Positions 46,837 to 56,837 of a stretch of 64,000 nucleotides of DNA are shown one piece after another. Source of the stretch: Polytrichum commune (lineage: Eukaryota; Streptophyta; Polytrichopsida; Polytrichales; Polytrichaceae); contig OX485808.1 in NCBI GenBank assembly GCA_950295325.1, positions 36,290,527 to 36,354,526 on the forward strand. The letters run 5' to 3'. The notes beneath the pieces are model-generated. The model was not told the DNA's origin. It made no database searches and saw only the letters and a list, made by a program, of their open reading frames with translations. How positions within the stretch are numbered: the stretch's first letter is position 1; every line of letters starts with the position of its first letter. The position numbers and the translations under genes are program-made.

Positions 46837-47400
46837 TTGCTTGAGCTTGAAGGAGGTACCAAAGACATTGGGCAACTAGACTTCATTGTTGACATTTGAA
46901 TTGGATGGTTGCTTGGGCTTGATGAAAGTACCGGAGACATTGGGCAACTTGACTTCATTGGTGACATTCGCTTTGAGTTGTTACTCAGGCTTGAAAAAAG
47001 TCGCCGAGACACTGGGCAACTTGACTTCATTGGTGACATTGGACTTTAGTGGTTGCTTGAGCTTGAAGGAAGTCCCGGAGACATTGGGCAACTTGACTTC
47101 ATTAGTGACATTGTCCTTGAGTGGTTGCTCGATCTTGAAGAAAATACCGAGATATTCGGCAACTTGACTTCATTTGTAACGTGGGACTTGAGTGGTTGCT
47201 CAAGCTCAAAGGAATTACCGGAGACATTCGGCATCTTGACTTCATTGGTAACGTTGGTCTTGAGTGATTGCTCGAGCTTGAAGGAATTACCGGAGACATG
47301 GGCAACTTGACTTCATTGGTAACATTGTTCTTGAGTTGTTGCCAAGTGGTTTGGACTTTAAATTATCTTCAACACTTTGACATTGAAATAAGAGCATGTC
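46771..47400 (+). pseudogene. Decayed 3' end of the LRR array
   Basis: About seven further 24-residue LRR units continue in other frames after the 4-bp insertion. In the shifted frame there is a nonsense TAG at 46877-46879 where other units have TTG. One-base deletions occur near 47149 (ATACCGAGATATTC instead of ATACCGGAGACATTC) and near 47299 (GACATGGGC instead of GACATTGGGC). After the last unit the frame reads LFLSCCQVVWTL and runs out near 47430. These defects cluster in the last 600 bases, while the preceding 5 kb of coding sequence is clean. Confidence 0.75.
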
Positions 47401-49908
47401 AAAATGAGAATGACTTTGAAGTGGAAATTTGATTGTTGATTATGTTATTGAATGGAACTATGTCTTGTGTTAATTTTGATAATGGCCATGAGCATTTAAA
47501 TAGACAAACTAACTACCAAAAGGGCGAGCAAGATCGATGGTAAAGTCTGAGATTCAATGATGATCACCACAAGACTATGGCCATCACCATGTGAGACAAT
47601 TCACTCAAAGAAAGTGAAGGCTAATTGCCGAGGGAAAAAGACAATAGCCTGGTGAAGGATGTAGAGTTGATATCCAATAGGCAAGTGATTAATTGAGGAC
47701 TCATGAGTTTAGTAAAGGCTAATAGTCTATGGCAAAGGGCCAATAGAGTGGAGATTGAGAGTGAGTTTGAGTGACGCTAGTGATTGGTAAAGTTAAGTTG
47801 CATGAAAAAATACTTGGTAGTTGAAAAGAGTGTGAGATAGAGAAGTGGCGAGATTAAGCTATTAGGCAATAATATGAGAGTAAGACGCTTAGCCAGAGAG
47901 AGGTAAATGAAGGCAATTAGTCAGGAGGAAGCGATTGCTTATTGAGAGGAGAAGAAGTCAAGGCGCTCGAGAAAGGCCATAGCTTGCAAAGCAAGGAAAT
48001 CACCAAGTGTGAAGCAGGAGAGGAATATCCCGATATAGGCACTTAGAAGTTGAAGAGTCAATGAAGACTAAGAAAGCAATTAGCCTGAGTAAAAGACAAA
48101 ATGACCTAGGGACTCGATAAGAAAACTAGAGTCGCGAGAGGAAGAACCGGCTAGGCCATAGGCTTCACATGTGTCTCCACCATGTGAGAAAGAATGCAGA
48201 AAGTCAACTCTGAGAGAATATAGCATGGAAGCAACTACTTGACTTTGCTTGGTATAAGGCTAATGGTATGAATGCAAGCAATGGACATACTTAGTAGTAG
48301 GCTATAAGCTGCAACAGACAATACCATCCTAAGCATGAGAAATTGCTTGATTAAAGTAAAACTTTACAAAAGGCAATTCAATTTGAGACTAAAGTAGTCT
48401 AAGGCTTTAATTAATGAATATAGCCTATTTGTTGATGCATTGATTCTTGTGTAATCTTGTGGATAATTGTTGTGAAAAGGTACCAAAGTGCCAAAAATGA
48501 AGATGGTGAGTACAGTCTTGGAAGAATGCCCGAATGACTGTAAGTTCAATTAAGAGGATTTAAATTTGAGAATATTGCAAAGCATAATTCATGACATTTA
48601 CAGACAATGTGGTATTCAAAGACATTACCCTGGACTTTGTCTTGACAATTTGCCAAATTATTGAGCTTTACGGCTGATTAGGGGATGGAATTAGAGTAAT
48701 AGAAGTCCACATGCACCTAGGATGGAAATCACACACGACCAGGAAAACACAAGAAATCATAAGAGTAGAGATCAAGCTTGATAAAGAAGGAGTGAAGGGA
48801 TGAAAAGACTCATATTGTCATTCTAATCCTTCATCCAATGTAACATTAACCTTCATAGACACTAGCTTAGTCTTCCCTATGATCCAGTACCTTGGGTTGT
48901 TTTTGTTTGAGTATTTGAGTGATAGCAAAAACCTAATTACAATGACCCATCATTTTCGAAGAATCTATGGAATATACCTCAACTCAATAAAGAACAAACC
49001 GAAAGATCAATGTGGTACTTTTGGGCCACCCCCTTTCGAGGGAGCCTAAAAGTATCACACAAGCCCTTCGGTGAAGGTGGCCTGCATTTGCAGGCGCCCA
49101 AGCCGAACCCGGATGATAGGTATATAACGTGAGTAGTTAGATTTTTAAGGGAGATTAAATATGCGTCGTAGTACCTCCGGAGGTTAGGCCTTAGTTTTTT
49201 ACTAGTGTGGCTTTAAACTCCACTAACCAATTTCATATCTAGTTCTAACCTTAACCTACAACCTATTCTACGCGCAGACGCACCAGCCTTGAAACCAAGG
49301 CAATCCTAATTTGTGAATTGGGATGGTTCTGATACACCCAACCGGGTGTGACTCATACCACCCTAACTCAACGAACGGAATAACGACAATTTGATGGACC
49401 ATTCAATTCTTCCTATTTCTTTATTTAGTTCTATTTAGTTTTCTAAGCGGGGGAACTTGGCCTAAGTCCCACCCTTCACACAAATTCCTTCTTAATTACT
49501 TACTTTTGTTTGCACGTCCTAACTTACTACATTAACATATTAGGCATCACCCCTTACCTCGGGTCTCTTGCCAACAAGGGTTTACGATTTATTTTGTATG
49601 TTTTGATTGTTAAATGTGTTTACACTGGATAGACCACGAAATGCAACTTAATGGGACCAGGGTGACGGGCGACCTGTAGGTTCAACCTGTTGCGTAATCT
49701 TCATAAATTAGGGCCATTACTCCCAATCTATGGGGCCAACAACATAATAGTGGATTCGCGGGTCATTAACCCCACCTTTCCACCAACAACATTCAGAGTG
49801 GTCGTGTCGGTGATTAATCCGACTTACCACACACGAAACTTGCTAATAAATGAAGCTACTACCACAAAACATACCAAGGGCCCCGAAAACAATGGAATTG
49901 GGTACTCC
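47401..49908. other. No recognised gene
   Basis: 47500-48250 is purine-rich with many GAG/AAG words but no clear period. 48900-49900 is less AT-rich, with words such as CACCCAACCGGGTGTG, and might be an old LTR-type element, but no TG...CA ends or coding motifs were found. Confidence 0.4.
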
Positions 49909-49971
49909 CTTGGCGGTCAAGTGGTTAAGCCACTTGACCTTACGAGATAGGTGAGTGGGTTTAGAGATGCG
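49909..49971 (+). other. Possible tRNA-derived SINE head
   Basis: CTTGGCGGTCAAGTGGTTAA resembles the D-arm/A-box of a Leu/Ser-type tRNA. It is followed by CTTGACCTTACGAGATAGGT and a GTGGGTTTAGAGATGC segment at the place of the T-arm/B-box, degenerate against GGTTCGAATCC. No acceptor stem pairs, so it is not a functional tRNA. Confidence 0.3.
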
Positions 49972-50279
49972 TACCTTAGCCGTGCTCCCTCCGATCCTAA
50001 ATGGAAGGCTTAAGGTTAGTTAATTTACCTCAATTTTCCTCGGTTGATTTGGGCTTGATGTAGGCCGAGCCGCTACCTCCTTCCTTGCTCCACTTTCCGA
50101 GCGTCGACCTTGCCTCCTTCTTTGTAACTAGTTTGGTAGTAAGCGTACCTTAGTTAACAATTAAAATATAAAGTGTTATTCTGCCCTGTAATTTAATCCT
50201 AAGCATAATTTTTATACTTAGTGCACCAAATTATCTTTCCAATGATCTAAAAATCACTCTAATCGGATAAGAAATGCAA

Positions 50280-51000
50280 AAGTTATGAGGGTTGGAAGTG
50301 TGAGGTCGATTCAACCGACCCTTCCAACCCACCTATCTACCTTCTAACTTCAAAAATTCATAGCACATTCCTTACTACTTGGATCTAGGCTTTCCTTATA
50401 CCATTGGAAAGCTATGAACAAGCTCTAACTAGAAAAAATTATGACATCAGCAGGTTAAGCTAATAGAAATTCAGCGGACTCCTTGTAACACAGCAGTCAA
50501 TCAAGAAGGCTTAAACTATGTATCTCGCCTTCAACAATTCATATCTAATTCAAATCTTAGTCAAATCAAACGTTCTATATGACCCTGGAGAGATATTAAA
50601 AAGATGTATTTGATAAAAATATGTGATTAGAAAGGTAAGCCGAAGTGAACCCAGCAGGTCCTCTGTAATGCAGCAGTCAACCAAAAGTTCTCAAACTATG
50701 TGTCCCATCTTGCACAATTCATATCTAATTCAAATCATGCTCAAATCAAATGTTCTAAGCCATTTTGGAAAGCTACACAAAAGTTCTACTTGGAAAAAAA
50801 ATAACTTCTTGGAATTAAAATTCCTATTGGGCTCGCAGGTCTGATCCAGCAGCCGCTACCCACAAGACCACCCAGTTTTTCTACTCCATCTTTGAAAATT
50901 CATAACTAATTGTCATCTTAACCAAATCACAAATGGGAAACGGATATGGATAGCTATAGGAAATCTCTCTAAGAGAAAAATGATAAGTATCTTTTCCTAG
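50280..51000. repeat. Imperfect tandem repeat, about 170-190-bp unit
   Basis: The set of words CAGCAGTCAAxCAA, AACTATGTxTC, AATTCATATCTAATTCAAAT and a CAAATCAAA-x-GTTCTA block recurs at about 50491 and 50672. A more diverged copy starts near 50840. Confidence 0.6.
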
Positions 51001-51931
51001 CTTCTGAACTAAGCCTTCAGGGCATTGGCAGATGAGGTCTATAATGCCTCTACTCAAAACTCTACCATCCAACCTACCTCTTACAAAAGAAGGAATAATT
51101 TTGTTGGTGTGTTAATAAACACACAACCTAACTAGGAGAGAGAGAGTAGAGGAGGTTCTCAAGCCTTTCTTTTAGACCATTGAGAATACATGCTAAAGGA
51201 TTTTTTCCTAACTACATTGAAGCAGGGCTTCGCCCAAAAACTAGAGAAAGAGAGAGAGCTACAAGGTGGAAGGAGGGGTTTTTAAACCCTCTCACAAAAG
51301 GGTTGGACCCCTCCTCCACGGGATCCATTTTTCAAACCCTTTCCCAAAATTTTGGCTCGGGGGTTTTCCCGGTTGAGGTTGCCACCCTCTCGCCGAGGTG
51401 GCTCCGACAAAAAACCTTTAGAAATCTTTCTAATTTTTCCGCCATCGAGTTGGCAAGGGGGCAAGTGGGCAAGTATCCCCCTTGCTCTCTTTCTTTTTTG
51501 TCTTCAAAATTCTTCACGCCGATTTTATCTTCTTACGTAAAACACCTCCAATAGCCTTGTGTGCCTCACACTAACTAATAAACTAACACTTGCTTAGCTA
51601 GCATCTACTAACAATTGCTTAATAGCTAGCATCTACTAATATTTGCTTAGCTAGTTGTTTTTACTAGCTAGCACATTTTTTCTACTTTGCTATCTTCTAC
51701 CACTACTTAGTTTCATTTTGACCTTCCTTCTTCTAGGCTAAATGCTAAATGAACTAATTTTTCCTAAATTCCCTATCAATTCTAACTTTTAATGCTAACA
51801 TTCTAACTAAAAGTGATCCCGCAGAGTGGTGGACCACTCAAAGGGTTCACAATCAACACATGTAATTGGTTGGACTTGGAAACACTAGAATTTTGACCGA
51901 AATAATCTCCCCGGACACTGATTTGTATGTA
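51001..51931. other. No recognised gene; short repeats
   Basis: The ORF at 51180-51554 has no known domain and a basic, low-complexity start. 51590-51675 has repeats of GCTTAGCTAGCATCTACTA. About 51862-51915 is a fragment related to the inverted-repeat element at 29880-30500. Confidence 0.45.
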
Positions 51932-52700
51932 CAGTCTAACCTCGATAATGTCACACCATCCGTTTCACCAAAAAGAGTGATATAAACAAGGTGTGACATA
52001 TTTGATAATGTCACATTTTGAAGATTTGTGCATAATGTGATATTATCAAAAAAATAGGTAGAAAATCAAAATAAAATTACAATGTAAAAAAGAAAATAAT
52101 AAATACGAGACTTCAATGTTTTTGAATGTAAAATCTAATTCAAAATTGTGAATAACAACAAGAGTACATCATAATGTGTCATTGAGATCAGATAAAGACC
52201 TCTCACTAGAGACAAAGAAGCTTCTAATGTCACATTGTTTTGTTGATGTGAAATGTGCAACACCAATTCTAATGAGTTTGTCATGGATTTTTTCCATTCC
52301 TAACAACTCCAGAGTGTTGAAAATCTGAGAACCTTGGCTAGCCATAAAATTCAAAACATTTTTAGCATATTTTTGTGCATTGCTTAGCTTCACTACTTTA
52401 GACTCATCATCACTGCTATCAACAATCAATGGGTCTACTTCCATGGAATCAAGAACCTGTTCGCCATCTTGCACTAATTGCACAAGCTCCTCAGTAGAAT
52501 ATTCCACCTCAAAATCATCTTCACCTTCCATGTTTATGTACTCCAAAGGACAAAGCTTTTCTACAGGCTTGCCTTCGACATCCAAACCCAAATTCAATGC
52601 GGCGATGAGATTGCCCAATTCCAAAGTTGCTTCCTCCATTTTGGACTTCATACGTTCATCAAAATTGTTGATATTTGCATTCGGGCATTGCTAGGGCATG
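51932..52700 (-). pseudogene. pogo/Tigger transposase C-terminal fragment with terminal repeat
   Basis: Minus-strand ORF 52651-52169 (160 codons). It reads LEYINMEGEDDFEVEY, STEELVQLVQD, then VKLSNAQKYAKNVLNF and STKQCDIRSFF. That is an acidic stretch, an 'EE(I/L)V..V' segment and the terminal helix of Tigger/pogo-type transposases after the DDE domain. Downstream of its stop, the terminal repeat CAGTCTAACCTCGATAATGT begins at 51932, preceded by TA. It matches the end of the fragment at 7905-8550. The upstream frame stays open to about 52690 (after a possible acceptor CTAG), where the 7-bp repeat begins. The catalytic and DNA-binding parts are missing. Confidence 0.7.
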
Positions 52701-52728
52701 AGCGTAGAGCGTAGAGCGTAGAGCGTAG
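52700..52728. repeat. 7-bp tandem repeat (GAGCGTA)4
   Basis: Four perfect copies at the point where homology to the pogo-type element ends. Confidence 0.9.
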
Positions 52729-53019
52729 ATTTTCTGAATTTCGAGCGGAGAGATTTTATTTTTAGTAATAAAATTTCCAAAAATAAAATTTATTATTATT
52801 ATAAATAGTATATTCCTCAAAATATTCGATTTTTTTAATCCTTATGGCCGTGGAATTTAGTACCCATAACCGTGCAAAATGGATTTGACATATGGAAAAA
52901 ATTTATATGTGACCGAGTTTTGGAGGAAATAGATGACTTCATTGAAGAGAACTACAAGGACACATGTTCACGGAAGAGCACAAGTGAAGGACAAGTACAA
53001 GTGATTCATAAATTTAACA

Positions 53020-53122
53020 TAGCAAAAATAAAAATAAAAATAAAAATAAAAATATATATATATTTATTTATTTATTTATATTTATTTATATTTATATTTA
53101 TTTATTTATATTTATATATACG
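53020..53122. repeat. AT microsatellite
   Basis: (AAAAAT)n passes into (TATTTA)n. No coding content. Confidence 0.85.
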
Positions 53123-53218
53123 TATTCATTAAATTGTGAAATTACATAGAGTGACGTGTGTCATACACGTTTATGAAAAATAACATATATATGAGACTAA
53201 TAAATAACTCTGATTACT

Positions 53219-54682
53219 CTAAACTGTAGCATGGGCTAAGATCCCCCTTTCAAGAAATTTTTTCACCTCCAAGAAACTGAGGGTAGGCGCATGCATGAAG
53301 AGGTCATGGTCGGCCTCTAGTTTGCAGACTTGTACGTAGAGATAGTAAAGATGCTTACAAGGTCGGAATGGACACCCGCGTCTACCCAACTTAGCCATTG
53401 TCTCTTTGAACGCCGGGCAATTGCAGTCTGGGTAGGCACTGATTGAGAGATGGTAAACTAACTCCGTGGGAGCTGGTTTAGATTGCAAAGTTACAACGCA
53501 TCCAAAACCGGGTTGAGGTATCATTACTACCTTCAGAATACTTGCCTTCATTGCTATAGCGGAATCAATGTTCTGCATGTGCTTCGAACTGGCACAAGTG
53601 ATTGAGCGGCGCATGTTCTTTGACTTTCGTGTTTTAGGATAAACGTCCGCATTATCTGGCATTGGAACCTGTGACAGATCCGGTGGCGGTGCTGAACTGT
53701 TGAACGTGCGACTCACATGAACGCTTTGCTTTTGGGGAAGTTGAAATCCCGCATTCTCCAACGCCTCAATCTCGGAACGTGTGAGATTGGTCCCTATCTT
53801 CACAGGCCAAACCGACGGGATGGGAGGTCGTTCCTCGTAATCCGAAAATGGCTCTATCCATCGTCGACGATACCCCTTCACACACCTCTCAATATCGTCA
53901 GCACAGAAAAAAAACTGCTCCACCACCTTCTGGTTACCTTTTTGAGGGTGGGTCCAAAGGCCAGTGTATGTGGGAGCTGGTGTGCTCTTCCCGTTTTGGA
54001 CGATACGGGATGTACATTTTTTTCGAGTGACAACCATCTGCGCCCAACAAGCCTTCGCAGAAACCTTATTAAGTCGGGCAATGTGCCATAGCTTCTCATT
54101 CACACGAGTCTCCTCCATGGCCGTCACCCGTCCAATATCTATGCCAGTTGAGGCAGGGGGCTGTGCTGGGCGTTCCACTTCCACTTGAACTTCCTCCTGG
54201 ATGGTACTCAAATTTTGAGCACGAGCACGTGTCACCCTCCGACCCACTCGAGGACGTGAAAAATTAACAGTGTCTGGCCTATGAGTTTCTTCTTCGGCGC
54301 CAAGGGGAAGATCCGGCTTTCGTTTCCTCGACCCAAAAACCTCAGCTCCTTCGAGGTGTGCGTCTCGAGTACAAAAATCTTCGGCTCCGGGCATGTTCAA
54401 GACGGCTGCGTTCAGGGTAGTCGGATCCCCGGTTCGGTGAGCTGTGCGTTGGGCTGTCCGAAGTCGAAGTTCTTCTCTCGAGGGTCCAGAGCCTCCCGCT
54501 CCACCTTTGAGGTATTGATAGTACCCCACCACTTGCAGGAATGCTCTAACGTAATTGTCGACGGCTGCCACGTAGAGATCGCCACCCCTATTGCCGGACG
54601 CTTGCAACCATTTGTTGTGAACGGTCTCAGCAAGGTTGCAAGAGGGCATTTCAGCTAGTTCATCCGGAGAATATTTCTTCTC
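53219..54682 (-). pseudogene. MULE-like transposase, second exon (SWIM zinc finger)
   Basis: Begins after acceptor TACAG (in frame with the first exon, phase 0) as EKKYSPDELAEMPSCNLAET. It runs to a stop at 53219-53221 without interruption. Contents: a conserved opening (SCNLAETVHNKWLQASGN), a basic low-complexity linker with a KRK cluster that could be a nuclear signal, a middle domain, and near the C-terminus the SWIM-type zinc finger CNC....C....CKH (positions 409-433 when counted from the internal Met at 54649). SWIM fingers follow the DDE domain in MULE and FAR1-type transposases. The exon itself is intact; the gene is called broken because of the stop in the first exon. Confidence 0.75.
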
Positions 54683-54952
54683 CTGTACGAAGGCAACTGG
54701 TTAGAAAATGTTCGGAAACTCAATTCAGCAAGGAGAAGTCGTGGTGGGCCATGCCTGCTGCAACGCATGGATCCCCTAAAAATAGATATATTTTTCAGAA
54801 GAAGTTGTTGAGACACTGAAATAAATCTCAATGATGAAAACATAAAATTTAAAAGCTAAAGATTTGATATTGTTTAGATACTACATTAGACGCAGAGATA
54901 AGAGTGCAAACTTAAAGAATTAAAAAAATTGAATGAAAAAGTGCATACTTAC

Positions 54953-56764
54953 CAGTTCCATGAATCCACCCCACTGCCTATATCGGAAATGCCAAAACGC
55001 TAGCCAATGGTTCAAATGGTGGAGGCCAGCATCAGAGGTCGCACCCGAAGATGTCCACCAGGCTTTGATTGCCAAGTAACGTGTTTCAGCCTCTGCCACA
55101 GACCGTGCATCTTTGTACTGCATACATAATTTCTTGTGTTGATCTTGCAATTCGTGCACGATGTATTGTTTGGTGTGTTTTTCTAGGGATTGCGCCCAAT
55201 GGAAATAACACGTTCGCTTGTAGCCTTCCATGGGTATCTTTGGGTCTCCGGATCCGTAGATGATGCGCACAGCGTTCCAATTGGCTTGCGCACTATCAGC
55301 CATGAAACCTTTGAACTGGGGCTTGTGTATTCCATGCCTACCCATGACATGGTTAAGGTTCTTCCAGAAAACGAGTTGAGCATCTTTGTCCTCAGACTGG
55401 AAATCACAGCAAGCAATGGTGAGTACACGTTGGTAAGAGGAGTCGTACACGTGGCAGGCCATGGTGGTCCAGTTGGCAACTCGTTTGACGTGGTCAAACA
55501 TCATCCAGGAGTGCTCTAAATCGCCACTAGGTTGCATTCGGCGGACAAGGTCAACACCACTGCCAGGTCCCACCTCGGACATCTTGAATATGAAGACCTT
55601 GTCGGAGTCGTCACCTTGGCCTGGAAACATGTTTCGTTGCACGTAGGCCCAGTTGCTCAGCCCTCTGAGCTTAGTGATGCCATCAAGAACGCCATATCTG
55701 CGCAAATACTTAAAACTGTAGACACGGTTTTTTAAGTTAGGGGAATTGAGCTCCTTGTAGCATTGGAAGATAGGCTCTAGCTATTCTAGAGAAAATAAGG
55801 TGGGAGGGTCGTCTTCTTCACGGAGCAAGACGTTACCTAAAACATCCTTGCTAGTTTCCAAGACTATTTTGGAAATGGTAGCCTGCGGGTTGCGCTCAAC
55901 ATGTTGTTCGATAAAATCGTCGATTATCTTCCGCGTGCCCCTATAGCCTCCTACCTTGACAGGATGCTTATGGTTGCCTACATGGACGCAAGCACGCTCT
56001 TGCGTATCATCTCCAAAAATGTAAAAGATTTTTGCATCACAAGAGGCTACACAAACAGGAGGTTCTTTACAGATCTTACAGACTAATGCTGAAGTTGGAG
56101 GTGGAGCGTCTGCAACAGGGAAGGCATCTTTGGAAGAACCTTCAAACTCGACCTCGTTCACTCCATATGCGCGTTCAGGCCGCTGCAGAAACCCACATTT
56201 GGGATTGTGGCATTGAAGATGACCTACACAGTTAGACGACCGGAATGACAACCCCAGCGTGTTACTGATGTTAGTAGTCATAGTCTTTGTCCATATATGG
56301 CCATCGTAACGTTTGTCCATACCTTCCATAGATTTAGCATTCTTATGGACTGCAGATGGAAGGGTGGGAGGAAGAATGAAGATTACATCCCCATTGAACG
56401 ACGGTGGCAGGAAATCTACGCTCTCAGTACAGATGGAATCATAATTCAGTTTCTTAAGAATTGACTTGCTTCCAGGCATACTACCTAGGGAACGAAGGGA
56501 GGGAAGAATGTTTATCAGTTTTGTAGTTTGCGAAGGTATAAGGAAAGGAGTAGTCCTACGTGAATCTTGAGAAGAGGAGGGAGATGGACGCTTAGCACTA
56601 GACCGGATTGATGGATGGGAAGGCCTCCCCTCATCATCAGAAGAATCGGACAAATCGATGCTAACGCGGAGACCTGGCTCGATCTTGACACGAGATAGTA
56701 AGGGGGCTTCAGTGCACAGTGTAGAGGAACTGCGAGGAGTGAAGAGGACTGTAGTAGCGTTCAT
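54953..56764 (-). pseudogene. MULE-like transposase, first exon (zinc domain and DDE core), one in-frame TAG
   Basis: Open from at least the Met at 56764 (upstream codons stay open and coding-like, VWKLKPGKYRVFGL, up to the repeat array at 56838) to a donor CTG|GTAAGT at 54953/54952. A single TAG at 55781-55783 interrupts a frame that is otherwise continuous (LFSLE-stop-LEPIFQCYKELN). Domains: Ser-rich acidic N-terminus; a GCM/WRKY-like zinc domain (GHIWTKTM, GHLQCHNPKCGF, CKICKEPPVC, CVHVGNHKHPV); then the transposase core with MMFDHVKRVANWTTMACHVY, FKGFMADSAQANWNAV and TCYFHWAQSLEKH, the usual MULE pattern of D, D and C..H. A 60-base intron ending just after the TAG would also restore the frame but is shorter than normal for plants. 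Paired divergently with the gene at 60766 across the repeat array. Confidence 0.75.
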
Positions 56765-56837
56765 GGACTCTGACAAGCCAAAGACGCGATACTTTCCGGG
56801 CTTGAGTTTCCAAACGCGAGCATTATTGTCTAACGCA

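Noticed and set aside
51180-51554. 124-codon plus-strand ORF with overlapping ORFs on both strands
   Set aside because: Basic low-complexity sequence without domain or promoter context. Overlapping antisense frames of similar length suggest chance.
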